Below, one piece after another: positions 55,101 to 63,669 of a DNA stretch of 64,000 nucleotides; position 1 is the first letter of the stretch; every line of letters begins with the position of its first letter. A model generated the notes under the pieces. That model worked only from the letters and a program-made list of their open reading frames with translations. It was not told the DNA's origin and ran no database searches. The position numbers and the translations under genes are program-made. Source of the DNA: Arcicella rigui (GTDB lineage: Bacteria; Bacteroidota; Bacteroidia; Cytophagales; Spirosomataceae); the NCBI RefSeq assembly GCF_034929435.1, contig NZ_JAYFUM010000010.1:163526-227525 (forward strand), given 5' to 3'.

Positions 55101-55674
55101 CTCCATCTTTATGCACCATCCATAGTTGTACATTCATGCGACCTTTGGCGAAAATAATGTAATTACCATCGGGAGTCCATTCGGCTGATTCATAGTTTTG
55201 GTCACGGTCTTTTGTTACTTGAATGGTGTCTTTTTTCTCGAAATCAATCATCCAAACATTATCCGAACCGCTACGGTCTGAAATAAAAATCAGTTTTTTA
55301 CCGTCTGGACTATAACGTGGATGCGTATCAAAAGCCAAACCTTTGGTGATGTTGGTCGCTTTTCCGCCAGTAAAAGGAATAGAGTATAAATCGCCCATCA
55401 AATCAAAAACGATGTTTTTAGCATCAGGACTCACATCCAATGAAAGCCAAGTACCTTCGTCGGTATTGAGTTTGAACTTACGAGTAGCCCTGAGCGGTAA
55501 ATCTTTGTAACGAACAAATTTCGTTGTGTCTTTTTTAAGAGAATCGCCCGAAGCTAAAAACTTGAGCGGTAAAGTATGAACAGCGTTCGCCATGCTGACA
55601 ATCGCAAACACAGAGGCAAACAACCCAATCAGTAAATGCTTGGGTTTAGCTTGAATCGTAAAAGTACTTTTCAT
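52180..55674 (-). CDS. Exported TolB-like propeller/amidohydrolase fusion
   Basis: 1164 aa with an N-terminal signal segment (HLLIGLFASVFAIVSMANA). Residues about 60-690 are WD40-like/PD40 repeats (DGKKLIFISDRSGSDNVWMI, DGRYIYFSQRSGAWNYN). A Lys/Ala-rich linker (about 695-755: AKKAQEKAKADSLNKVKT) leads to an amidohydrolase domain with the metal H-x-H in FVDTHSHMWPQ, TTTRDPQTAT, a later His in GSHGEFQGLGYHWELW, and the closing strand GSIEKGKLADLLIMDKNPLE. Known relatives are annotated as amidohydrolases or peptidases; the substrate is unknown. Probably one transcription unit, ended by the double hairpin. Confidence 0.92.
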   Translation of the reverse strand: MKSTFTIQAKPKHLLIGLFASVFAIVSMANAVHTLPLKFLASGDSLKKDTTKFVRYKDLPLRATRKFKLNTDEGTWLSLDVSPDAKNIVFDLMGDLYSIPFTGGKATNITKGLAFDTHPRYSPDGKKLIFISDRSGSDNVWMIDFEKKDTIQVTKDRDQNYESAEWTPDGNYIIFAKGRMNVQLWMVHKDGGGGVQLIDQPTNLKTIDPAVSPDGRYIYFSQRSGAWNYNAMMPQYQIGVYDRDNAKRTTITSRYGSAFSPTLSGDGKWLVYGSRFEEKTGLVLRNLESGDEKWLAYPVQRDEQESIATMGVLPAMSFTPDNQALIASYGGKIYKIAINGGNPVQIPFSVDMDLEMGPRLEFKYPISDTTQTLISQIRDAVPSPNGKQLAFTSLNRLYVADYPNGTPRRITNHEFTEANPIWSNDGTQIAFITWTAEGGHLYKVNTSGTPNVQKLTSVPALYSQPVFSQKDDKIVFIRSKMRTFKESVGPVANSSEDEICWIDAKGGVITVIDEAQGRSTPHFVKNSDRIYLSGGDGSLQSIKWDGTDEKVHAKITGITTYGMSIEGEDYVHNCMLGEKMAEAMEVNRASNASQVLMSPDGDKALAQVNNDIYVMTIPKTGKTVNISVSDPSSAQFPAQKLTEIGGEFPAWSSDAKKVHWSLGRFHFVYDLDKSKAFEDSVKTAKKAQEKAKADSLNKVKTDTLKIKVDVKAKADSATKKVAVKKADTYKPEETEIKLYFTKDIPTGNVLLKGGRIITMNGNEVIENGDILIENNRIKAVGKSGSLKGVGNAKVIDVKGKTITPGFVDTHSHMWPQWGIQKNQVWIYATNLAYGVTTTRDPQTATTDVLTYSDMVDAGKMAGPRIYSTGPGVGFWSYNIKDSTGAINALKQYSKYYNTKYIKMYLTGNRQTRQWIIKAAKDQKLMPTTEGGLNYKLNMTNMLDGYPGHEHAIPVYPLYNDVVKSIAYSKMAVTPTLLVAYGGPFAEIFYFETENPYHDKKMQYFMPYEELAEKTRRVTGWFLPEEHVFQKHAKSMKSMVENGSLAGIGSHGEFQGLGYHWELWSMQSGGMKNLDALKVSTILGATALGLDKDLGSIEKGKLADLLIMDKNPLENIRHSNTLKMVMKNGRIYDANTLNEVYPSQNKLIRSEWEFEKPAENTGVKE

Positions 55675-55797
55675 TTTATCGGTTTATTTGTTGAAATGAA
55701 TCACTAAAATAGTGATTATTATTTAGCTTATTGATTTTGCATAGGTTTTTAAAGTATGGAAGGCTAATTGAAGTACTGCTCTCTCGTTGACAAGATT

Positions 55798-56340
55798 TTA
55801 AATCTTTTTTCTTACAAAATGTGTCTGTACTAAATTACCCAAATAGATTTGTGAGGATTGTACTTCAAAAGCTAAAAGCTGCGTTAATTCACCAAAAAGT
55901 GGGAAGCCTCCACCAAGCAAAAGTGGGAAAGTAGTAATAATCATTTCATCTATTAAGTCCTCTTTCAAAAACTGTTGTATGGTTTTTCCGCCATCTATAT
56001 ACAACCGAGTATAGCCTTTTTCGTGAATTTGAGCAAGAATTTCAGACAATGTTCCCTTTACCAAAAAAGCCTTATCTTGGTATTTTTCAGGAATTTCATG
56101 AAGTGTGTTACTCAAAACAAAAACAGGTTTTTGATAAGGCCACTCGCAGTCAAAACCACAGACTGTTTCAAAAGTGATGCGACCCATCACCAAAGCATCC
56201 ATACGATTTAGAAAAGCATAATAACCCATATCATCCCCATCAGGATTAGGAATTGAATCCAACCAAGCGATGCCACCATTTTTGTCGGCAATGTAGCCAT
56301 CAAGACTTTGAGCAATATATATAGCATTTTGTGGGTTCAT
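55798..56340 (-). CDS. Dihydrofolate reductase family (RibD C-terminal-like) protein
   Basis: 180 aa. IYIAQSLDGYIADKNGGIAW opens the DHFR-like fold; ALVMGRITFETVCGF, PVFVLSNTLHEIP, YTRLYIDGGKTIQQFLKEDL and IDEMIITTFPLLLGGGFPLF are the NADPH-binding and core strands of the RibD-C family. True FolA has a different active site, so this is a relative of uncertain substrate. Its start is at 56340; the gap to 56642 (about 300 bp) holds no gene I can support, only a short CACTAAAACACT repeat. Confidence 0.92.
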   Translation of the reverse strand: MNPQNAIYIAQSLDGYIADKNGGIAWLDSIPNPDGDDMGYYAFLNRMDALVMGRITFETVCGFDCEWPYQKPVFVLSNTLHEIPEKYQDKAFLVKGTLSEILAQIHEKGYTRLYIDGGKTIQQFLKEDLIDEMIITTFPLLLGGGFPLFGELTQLLAFEVQSSQIYLGNLVQTHFVRKKI

Positions 56341-56642
56341 ATTGTAAGATAATGGTTAAAAAGGTTCATTACAAAACTAAGGATTCTCTCGCTTATAACA
56401 AGATAGTAAATGATGAAGTATTGAGTAAGATTGTTGCATTACGAACAGACAATTGTAGCGGTACAGGTTTGTAGCTTCAAAATTGAATTGGATATTGATT
56501 GGTCTGCCTTTTTGAAATTAAATACTTGATGTAAAATTTGTTTTTTGTTTCTACAAACCATTATAATTGAGTTCATTAATCACTAAAACACTACTGACTA
56601 AGAGTAAAAAAATGTAGTTTTGTAAAAAGAAATAAATCAATA

Positions 56643-58160
56643 ATGATACAAAAATATCCAGTAGGCATTCAAGATTTTGGTGAGATACGTACAGGTGGAT
56701 ATTTGTACGTAGATAAAACGGCGTTTGTCCATTCACTTGTCACTCAAGGGAAGTATTACTTTCTTTCTCGTCCACGTAGGTTTGGCAAATCTTTGTTTAT
56801 TAGTACTTTAGCCTGCTTATTTTTAGGTAAAAAAGAACTTTTCAAAGGATTATATATCGAAGATAAATGGGACTGGAAACAAACTTTTCCGATTATCAGA
56901 ATTTCTTTTAGTAATATCGGACACAAAGAAAAAGGACTTTATCGTGCCATAGACGAACAGTTGGATAACATCGCAGAGGATTACGGAATTGTTTTGCGAG
57001 AAAAAGTTATCAGTGGTAAGTTCAAAGAACTTATCGAAAAGCTTTCGGAATTACGGGGACAAGTAGTAGTCCTGATAGACGAATACGACCGCCCCATCAT
57101 TGATTATTTGGGTGAAGATACTGCCAAAGCTATTGAAAATCGGGATATTATGAAGGTGTTTTATTCCATCTTGAAAGATGCAGACCCTCATTTGAAACTG
57201 GTATTTATCACAGGCGTTTCTAAGTTTTCAAGAGTTAGTATTTTTTCTGATTTGAATAATTTGACTGATTTAACACTCAGTCATCACTTTTCAGCAAGTT
57301 GTGGGATTTCAGAAGCTGAATTAGAAACTTATTTTCAAGATGAATTAAAGGTTTACGACAAAGAAAAAATAAGAGCTTGGTACAATGGTTACTCGTGGGA
57401 TTTAGCTGTGAGTGTATATAATCCCTTCTCCTTAATGCACTTTTTCAGAGAAGGTAAATTTCATAATTACTGGTTCGATACAGGTACGCCTACCTTTCTC
57501 ATCAAACTCACCAAACAAATTCATCTGTACGATTTTGAAAACAAAGAAACCAGTTTGTCTCACCTTAATTCTTATGACCTCGAACGATTGGAATTGATAC
57601 CTTTGATGTTTCAAACGGGCTATCTTACTTTCAAAAGTTACGATGAAGAAGGTGATATTTATACTTTAGGTTTTCCTAATAAAGAAGTCAAAAAGTCGTA
57701 CTTAGAAGTACTGTTGGATGCCGTGAGAGAATACCCCAGCGACCAAGGAATTGTGCTGGTAAACGAGCTAAGAAAGACACTTTTGGTAGGTAATATCAAC
57801 AAGTTGGAAGGTATTCTAAACTCGCTTTTCAAATCACTGCCGTATGAACTTTGGCAAAAGGAGAATGAGCATTTCTATCATGCCATCATTCATTTAGCGT
57901 TCACGCTATTAGGCGTTTATGTACAATCAGAAGTCCAAACCTCCGACGGTAGAATGGATGCTTTGGTACGGATGAAAGAGTATATTTATTGCTTTGAATT
58001 TAAGTTGGACGGCTCGGCAGACGAAGCTCTCAAACAAATCAAGGACAAAGGTTACTTACAACCCTTTGCCCAAGAAAACAAGAAAAAAATAGCTGTGGGA
58101 ATCAATTTTTCTACTGAAAAAAAGAAAGTGGAAGCTTTGAAATGGGAATTAATAGCATAA
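56643..58160 (+). CDS. AAA-ATPase-like/PD-(D/E)XK protein, first of a tandem pair
   Basis: 505 aa of the Bacteroidota-expanded family PF09820 + PF08011. Start IQKYPVGIQDFGEIRTGGYL, then Walker A SRPRRFGKSLFISTL, Walker B VVLIDEYDRPIIDYL, sensor FITGVSKFSRVSIFSDLNNL, the WYNGYSW motif and C-terminal nuclease-like GRMDALVRMKEYIYCFEFKL (D, E-x-K). Function unproven; a role in defence or transport quality control is speculation. The next gene is almost identical except for residues about 208-276 (nt 57264-57470). Confidence 0.93.
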   Translation: MIQKYPVGIQDFGEIRTGGYLYVDKTAFVHSLVTQGKYYFLSRPRRFGKSLFISTLACLFLGKKELFKGLYIEDKWDWKQTFPIIRISFSNIGHKEKGLYRAIDEQLDNIAEDYGIVLREKVISGKFKELIEKLSELRGQVVVLIDEYDRPIIDYLGEDTAKAIENRDIMKVFYSILKDADPHLKLVFITGVSKFSRVSIFSDLNNLTDLTLSHHFSASCGISEAELETYFQDELKVYDKEKIRAWYNGYSWDLAVSVYNPFSLMHFFREGKFHNYWFDTGTPTFLIKLTKQIHLYDFENKETSLSHLNSYDLERLELIPLMFQTGYLTFKSYDEEGDIYTLGFPNKEVKKSYLEVLLDAVREYPSDQGIVLVNELRKTLLVGNINKLEGILNSLFKSLPYELWQKENEHFYHAIIHLAFTLLGVYVQSEVQTSDGRMDALVRMKEYIYCFEFKLDGSADEALKQIKDKGYLQPFAQENKKKIAVGINFSTEKKKVEALKWELIA

Positions 58161-58175
58161 AAGACAGGTAAGGTA

Positions 58176-59693
58176 ATGATACAAAAATATCCAGTAGGCA
58201 TTCAAGATTTTGGTGAGATACGTACAGGTGGATATTTGTACGTAGATAAAACGGCTTTCGTCCATTCACTTGTCACTCAAGGGAAATATTACTTTCTTTC
58301 TCGTCCACGTAGGTTTGGCAAATCTTTGTTTATTAGTACTTTAGCCTGCTTATTTTTAGGTAAAAAAGAACTTTTCAAAGGATTGTATATCGAAGATAAA
58401 TGGGACTGGAAACAAACTTTTCCCATTATCAGAATTTCTTTTAGTAATATCGGACACAAGGAAAAAGGACTTTATCGTGCCATAGACGAACAGTTGGATA
58501 ACATCGCAGAGGATTACGGAATTGTTTTGCGAGAAAAAGTTATCAGTGGTAAGTTCAAAGAACTTATCGAAAAGCTTTCGGAATCACGGGGACAAGTAGT
58601 AGTCTTGATAGACGAATACGACCGCCCCATCATTGATTATTTGGGTGAAGATACTGCCAAAGCTATTGAGAATCGGGATATTATGAAGGTGTTTTATTCC
58701 ATCTTGAAAGATGCAGACCCTCATTTAAAACTGGTATTTATCACAGGCGTTTCTAAGTTTTCAAGAGTTAGTATTTTTTCTGATTTGAATAATCTGGATG
58801 ACATAACCGTTGATTATCGTTTTGCAGGCTGTTGTGGAATCACTGAACAGGAATTAGAAGATAATTTTGATGAAGAGTTGCAAGTATTTGACCGAAAACT
58901 CATTAAAGAGTGGTACAATGGTTATTCATGGGATTTATCAGAAAGTGTTTATAACCCGTTTTCATTGTTAAATTTTTTTACTAAAAAGAAGTTTAATAAT
59001 TTCTGGTTCGACACTGGTACGCCCACCTTTCTCATCAAACTCACCAAACAAATTCATTTGTACGATTTTGAAAACAAAGAAACCAGTTTGTCTCACCTCA
59101 ATTCTTATGACCTCGAACGATTGGAATTGATACCTTTGATGTTTCAAACGGGCTATCTTACTTTCAAAAGTTACGATGAAGAAGGCGATATTTATACTTT
59201 AGGTTTTCCTAATAAAGAAGTCAAAAAGTCGTACTTAGAAGTACTGTTGGATGCTGTGCGAGAATACCCCAGCGACCAAGGAATTGTATTAGTCAATGAG
59301 TTAAGAAAGACGCTCTTAGTAGGAAATATCAACAAACTGGAAAGTATTTTGAACTCGCTTTTCAAATCACTCCCGTATGAACTTTGGCAAAAGGAGAATG
59401 AACATTTTTATCATGCCATCATTCATTTAGCGTTCACGCTATTAGGCGTTTATGTACAATCAGAAGTACAAACTTCTGACGGTAGAATGGATGCTTTAGT
59501 ACGGATGAAAGAGTATATTTATTGCTTTGAATTTAAGTTGGACGGCTCGGCAGACGAAGCACTCAAGCAAATCAAGGACAAAGGTTACTTACAACCCTTT
59601 GCCCAAGAAAACAAGAAAAAAATAGCTGTGGGAATCAATTTTTCTACTGAAAAAAAGAAAGTGGAAGCTTTGAAGTGGGAGGAAATAAGCTAA
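58176..59693 (+). CDS. AAA-ATPase-like/PD-(D/E)XK protein, second of a tandem pair
   Basis: 505 aa, starting 1533 bp after its twin and 15 nt past its stop. N-terminal 200 and C-terminal 230 residues are nearly identical in DNA; scattered changes include E/S at ELRGQ/ESRGQ and the last residues (WELIA/WEEIS). The middle (nt 58797-59003) is replaced by a diverged version: DDITVDYRFAGCCGITEQEL instead of TDLTLSHHFSASCGISEAEL. All ATPase and nuclease motifs are kept in both, so both look functional. The shape suggests duplication plus gene conversion of the flanks. Confidence 0.93.
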   Translation: MIQKYPVGIQDFGEIRTGGYLYVDKTAFVHSLVTQGKYYFLSRPRRFGKSLFISTLACLFLGKKELFKGLYIEDKWDWKQTFPIIRISFSNIGHKEKGLYRAIDEQLDNIAEDYGIVLREKVISGKFKELIEKLSESRGQVVVLIDEYDRPIIDYLGEDTAKAIENRDIMKVFYSILKDADPHLKLVFITGVSKFSRVSIFSDLNNLDDITVDYRFAGCCGITEQELEDNFDEELQVFDRKLIKEWYNGYSWDLSESVYNPFSLLNFFTKKKFNNFWFDTGTPTFLIKLTKQIHLYDFENKETSLSHLNSYDLERLELIPLMFQTGYLTFKSYDEEGDIYTLGFPNKEVKKSYLEVLLDAVREYPSDQGIVLVNELRKTLLVGNINKLESILNSLFKSLPYELWQKENEHFYHAIIHLAFTLLGVYVQSEVQTSDGRMDALVRMKEYIYCFEFKLDGSADEALKQIKDKGYLQPFAQENKKKIAVGINFSTEKKKVEALKWEEIS

Positions 59694-59741
59694 TCATTAT
59701 CACTTTACTAATAAATTACCTAAACTATAAAAAACATTTCT

Positions 59742-61385
59742 ATGCTTCGGAATATTGTAATAGGTTTGATATGCCTCTTTTTTTCGTCTTGTAATAATCA
59801 CGATACTTCACAAGAAAAACAACAGTCTGATTCGACAGTCGTGCCTGTAAATCAGGCAATTGATCTTAAACCAGAAGGCATTCTTTTTCAAGTAGATCAA
59901 GTAGATTTAGCTCCTACACTTTTACAAGAATACAATGCCAAGCAAGTTTTTGAATTGACATTGGGTAAAAAAGCAATGTTTATTCCCGAAGAACATGCCA
60001 ATTTATCGCTGGTGTATAGCACTAACAATGCCTTTGTTCAGACGCTTCAAGAGTGTTATGATAACCATCGTCCTCTTGTATTAACGCCTGATATGCTATG
60101 GCTTACCATTTGTCAAGGCGTTTCTATCCATATCAATCAGCAGTATGCCAAACTCAAAAACCGCTTGTTTTTACCTAATAAACCTAATGTTTTATCAGTA
60201 AGAAATGATAGTCTTGAGTACGGGGCAAAGCATTGGAAAGTATTTATTAACGAAATTGCTGGGCAAACCAAACAATATACCAAGCAGGATTATTACAGCT
60301 TTTTTGTAGCTGATTTTACAACGACAACGCCTGTCATTCAAACAGCTTACCAAGTTACCTTGCTTCATACCTATAAAAAAGCCTTTGATTATGTAGCCGA
60401 AACAGGCTGCGGTATTCCTTCTATTTTGATAGCAGGAACAAAAGAGGATTGGCAAAAAATCATCAAACGTCTTGACCAATTACCTGCTTTAGGACTTACA
60501 GAATGGAAAAATGAATTAGTACCAATTATGCAGGAATTTGCACAAGCGGCTGATGGTAAGCCGAATCAGGCATTTTGGCAACAAATTTACAAAACAGCTT
60601 CCGAGTACAATGCCGTGTATTTGTCGGGTTGGATGATTAAACTTTTTCCTTATATCAAAGAAACCGAAGGTGGCATCTTAGATGAAAATTCTGACATGAT
60701 GAAAAAGACAGAAAAACTGATTCCTAATCCGTTTTTATTGGGAGATGATTATCTCAAAGCTACTTTGATGACCGATAATTTCCCAGCAGGTATTCTTAAA
60801 GTACCTGTCACATGGAATAACGATTTTAAGCATTCTACCACATCCTTAGAGTTATGTGCAGGATTTTTTGGAATAAGACAATACCCAGATAAAAGTTTAG
60901 CTCCTCTTATCTCTTGGGCTGTATGCGAAGCTAAAGCTTCTACTACAATAACAAAGCTACCCGACTACCCAACTAATAAACAAGCCCATAGACCTGTCAA
61001 TTGGTCACCAAAGTTTGTTGAACAAGTATCCGATTCTGCGATATATCATTATAAGAAATTTTACAACCAAGCCAATAGTTTAGCTTATATTCGTCAGATA
61101 ATTTCGGATTCTTTGCATAGAAAAAACACAATTCAACTATCTGCTTATCAAGGCGATACTTTATCCATAGAGGTATTAACTAATGGGAAGACAGGTAATA
61201 TAAGTTTACAAAAAAATAAGCAAGCTGAATTGAACAAGTATTTGAAGAATCTCGTCAAAAAGTTGCCAGAACTTTGGCTTCCAGCTTTAGCACCGATTGG
61301 TGTTGCATTGGATATAGACGAGGATGAGGAACAAATGAATAAAAAAATAAGGGTAAACAGTGTGGTAAAAGTGAGATTAGAGTAA
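59742..61385 (+). CDS. DUF4419 domain-containing lipoprotein
   Basis: 547 aa. Lipoprotein signal LICLFFSSC with Cys17. DUF4419 hallmarks: NNAFVQTLQECYDNHRPLVL, TPDMLWLTICQGVSIHINQQ, CGIPSILIAGTKEDWQKIIK and LSGWMIKLFPYIKE. The family is widespread in fungi and bacteria without a known function. It follows the tandem AAA genes by 48 nt and is probably read from its own start. A convergent hairpin terminator follows. Confidence 0.87.
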   Translation: MLRNIVIGLICLFFSSCNNHDTSQEKQQSDSTVVPVNQAIDLKPEGILFQVDQVDLAPTLLQEYNAKQVFELTLGKKAMFIPEEHANLSLVYSTNNAFVQTLQECYDNHRPLVLTPDMLWLTICQGVSIHINQQYAKLKNRLFLPNKPNVLSVRNDSLEYGAKHWKVFINEIAGQTKQYTKQDYYSFFVADFTTTTPVIQTAYQVTLLHTYKKAFDYVAETGCGIPSILIAGTKEDWQKIIKRLDQLPALGLTEWKNELVPIMQEFAQAADGKPNQAFWQQIYKTASEYNAVYLSGWMIKLFPYIKETEGGILDENSDMMKKTEKLIPNPFLLGDDYLKATLMTDNFPAGILKVPVTWNNDFKHSTTSLELCAGFFGIRQYPDKSLAPLISWAVCEAKASTTITKLPDYPTNKQAHRPVNWSPKFVEQVSDSAIYHYKKFYNQANSLAYIRQIISDSLHRKNTIQLSAYQGDTLSIEVLTNGKTGNISLQKNKQAELNKYLKNLVKKLPELWLPALAPIGVALDIDEDEEQMNKKIRVNSVVKVRLE

Positions 61386-61461
61386 CTCATTTATACTTCA
61401 TTAAAAGCTATTATACTTGAAACAATAAAGTTTATAAGGTTTATCCTATCCTACTTTCGAC

Positions 61462-61508
61462 TTACTTTACTATGCCAACTTCAACAAATTGACATAGTAA
61501 AAGTAAGT
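61462..61508. terminator. Bidirectional terminator between convergent genes
   Basis: CTTACTTTACTATG (61462-61475) pairs with CATAGTAAAAGTAAG (61494-61508) apart from one bulge, between the DUF4419 stop and the convergent gene ending at 61520. Confidence 0.65.
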
Positions 61509-61519
61509 AAGAACAAAAA

Positions 61520-62009
61520 CTACATATTGTACCTAAATGCTTTTGATTCAAAATCAATATCCCAAAATTTTTGCCCCAATAGCGTGCCTATTTTATCAAA
61601 AATAAGCTCTGATACTTCGTTATGAATTGCTTCCTCCTCAAGTGGTTTTCCTCTATTGATAAATCTATTTCCATCTATTTCAGAAATACTTCTTCTTAAA
61701 AGTCCATTTTCATAATAACAAAAATTAAAAGCCATAGAAGTCTCAGAATATGCAAATGTGAGAACATTCTGATTGGCTATTGAATAACTATTTATTGCAC
61801 CTTTGTCAAAAGGTAGAAAAAGTAATGTACCATTTTCCGCAAAATAAATATCGCATATTCCATCTTCTTTCCAATCTTCGGATGCTTCCTGATATGATAT
61901 TTCACTTTCAAAACTAAATTCAATCTTAATACTTAAGACTACGACTAAGTTCTTCTATCTTATTATCATAGTTTTTGTTGATAACAATACCTGCAATGTT
62001 GAATCCCAT
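61520..62009 (-). pseudogene. Small unknown protein gene with a one-base frameshift
   Basis: An ATG at 62007-62009 opens MGFNIAGIVINKNYDNKIEE and LSRSLKY, then hits TAA. Dropping one A of the AA pair near 61933-61936 lets the frame continue as SIKIEFSFESEISYQEASED, WKEDGICDIYFAENGTLLFL and on to the end (FRYNM at 61520), about 160 aa in all. The current open piece (61520-61735) is only its C-terminal 71 residues. Domain unknown. A true pseudogene or a sequencing error are both possible. Confidence 0.7.
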
Positions 62010-62114
62010 TTGAATATTTTTGTTTAGATTTTGAGTTATGTATTAATTTCTGAGTAGCTCTTTTTTATGGTTTTAGACTTATGGTGTCATGGTAATCAGG
62101 TTTTCATTTATGGG

Positions 62115-62720
62115 TCATTTCCTCAATGCCGAAGGTTTTTTGGTATCAATAATCTCGCTTAGTTTCTCTTTATCGTTTTTATATATTTCAATTGCTCCAA
62201 TATTTACTTCTGTAAAGGCAAGTAATGTACTGTTTGGAGTATAAAGCCAATTTTGCTTTTTCGCTTTGATGTTTCGATAAATATAAACAGGTGTTTTAAT
62301 AAAGCCCCATGGTAAATCCCACCAACCAAGGAAAAACGTCGAAAGAACAGCATTATCATTTGTGTTATCTAAACATTCGGGACAAGCGATGGAAGTTTTT
62401 GTGTTAGAAACTGCAAAAAAGAGAAAACCTTTGACCGTATGAGCTATCGTCCCGTTTAGTTGTTCTTTCGTTTTTCCACATATCGGACAAGGCAATTTTC
62501 TCAAAATATTGGCATACTGCTCTAATTCAAATATTGAATAGTCTTTATTTTGTGCTATTGCACCATTCAAAAGGTCTGGATTAAGATTACGTTTCTTAAT
62601 TTCTTTTTTTATAATGCCAAAAACTTCTGGTCGTAGCCCACGTCCATCTTTAGTAGTAATTCGAATGATTTCATCGTCCGACATTCGCTCGTAGTGCTTC
62701 TCAATATCCTCAATATCCAT
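62115..62720 (-). CDS. Zinc-ribbon protein of unknown function
   Basis: 201 aa. N-terminal helices (IEKHYERMSDDEIIRITTKD, FGIIKKEIKKRNL) are followed by two CPxC knuckles (LPCPICGKTKEQ and IACPECLDNT, about 35 residues apart), which can bind one zinc. Between and after them are hydrophobic stretches (VKGFLFFAVSN, VLSTFFLGWWDLPWGFI) suggesting membrane contact. I do not recognise the family. Its neighbours are accessory genes. Start chosen at MDIEDIEKHYERMSDDEI. Confidence 0.7.
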   Translation of the reverse strand: MDIEDIEKHYERMSDDEIIRITTKDGRGLRPEVFGIIKKEIKKRNLNPDLLNGAIAQNKDYSIFELEQYANILRKLPCPICGKTKEQLNGTIAHTVKGFLFFAVSNTKTSIACPECLDNTNDNAVLSTFFLGWWDLPWGFIKTPVYIYRNIKAKKQNWLYTPNSTLLAFTEVNIGAIEIYKNDKEKLSEIIDTKKPSALRK

Positions 62721-62846
62721 GATGTCTAAAACTATTTTAATAATGTTTGTAGTTATATCTTTCTAAATTTATCTATACTTATCAAAATCAATTTGAAAGT
62801 AGTGAAATGTAGTAACCTATTTTAAGTTCTTAAAACAGTAAAGAAG

Positions 62847-63329
62847 TTAATATATTTCCAAGTATCTCAAATAATTTTCAAATCCACTATCTCCTACTAA
62901 AGCTATGATTCCTACATAAGTATCATATTCAGGGAGTTCAATCTTTGTGAAATATGCTTGATATTGTGAATTGTCAAAATGTCTATACCACCACTTAAAC
63001 AGTCTATCTCTTGCTTCCGATTTGCCGTCTGCATCATCGCAAATATAAATAATGGCGTGTCCATTTGTTTCCATAAAATAGACTAATAGTTTGTGAATAG
63101 TACTACTTATTCTGGGGTCGCTAAAATCACCTAAATTTTGGACATTGTAAAACGAAAAATCATAGACATTAAATGCTTGATAACATTCTTCATTAAATCT
63201 ATACTCGGCTTTATTGAAAGTGGCTATATAATCAATATTATTATCGGTTGTAAAAGAAAAAACAAACTCGTATTGAGTTTGTCCTTCTAAAACCTTAATC
63301 TCGTATGGCTTATATTGTGCTGATAACAT
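62847..63329 (-). CDS. DUF6169 family protein
   Basis: 160 aa. The pattern YEFVFSFTTDNNIDYIATF, VYDFSFYNVQ, DPRISSTIHKLLVYFMETN, YICDDADGKSEARDRLFKWW and a final strand-rich region fits DUF6169, a Bacteroidota family of unknown function that is often preceded by a very small gene. That small gene is present here and overlaps the start of this one by 20 bp, so the two are translationally coupled. Confidence 0.78.
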   Translation of the reverse strand: MLSAQYKPYEIKVLEGQTQYEFVFSFTTDNNIDYIATFNKAEYRFNEECYQAFNVYDFSFYNVQNLGDFSDPRISSTIHKLLVYFMETNGHAIIYICDDADGKSEARDRLFKWWYRHFDNSQYQAYFTKIELPEYDTYVGIIALVGDSGFENYLRYLEIY

Positions 63330-63459
63330 TATTTTTTAAGTAATCTAACTCACCTGCTCTTACTTTTCTTGCGAACTCTCTTTTGTCTTTAATCTTATCC
63401 TCAATCATTTTTTGTATATGTTCGGGGACTTTCTTTTTTTCATTGCTTACATTTTCCAT
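63310..63459 (-). CDS. Small basic helical protein (49 aa) coupled to DUF6169
   Basis: ATG at 63457-63459, stop at 63310-63312. It reads MENVSNEKKKVPEHIQKMIE then DKIKDKREFARKVRAGELDY and LKNNVISTI: charged, helical, no known domain. Overlaps the DUF6169 gene by 20 bp in another frame. The pairing of a tiny upstream protein with a larger unknown one, behind a duplicated palindromic promoter, is the layout of a toxin-antitoxin pair; that is inference only. Confidence 0.65.
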   Translation of the reverse strand: MENVSNEKKKVPEHIQKMIEDKIKDKREFARKVRAGELDYLKNNVISTI

Positions 63460-63517
63460 GATAGTAAATGTTTTTGTCAAGCTATTATTTTAAATTACAA
63501 ACAACCTAAAGCTTGAC

Positions 63518-63581
63518 TTTGTTTTTGTTTGCTTATACAAAAGTATGAATTTGTTTTTGTTTGCTTATACAAAAGTATGAA
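63518..63581 (-). promoter_or_regulatory. Tandem 32-bp promoter/operator duplication
   Basis: Two exact copies (63518-63549, 63550-63581) of a unit containing GCTTATACAAAAGTATGAAT. On the minus strand each gives TACTTTTG, a match to the -7 box TAnnTTTG, inside the palindrome ATACTTTTGTAT. They lie 60-120 nt before the ATG of the 49-aa gene. Duplicated operator-like palindromes suggest autoregulation. Confidence 0.6.
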
Positions 63582-63669
63582 TTTGTAGGTAGATATTCAA
63601 ACCTTTAATTGTGAAAATTAACCTTTTTTAGTTGTTAAAAGTTATTAAACTTGGAACAGCGAGCGGGTA

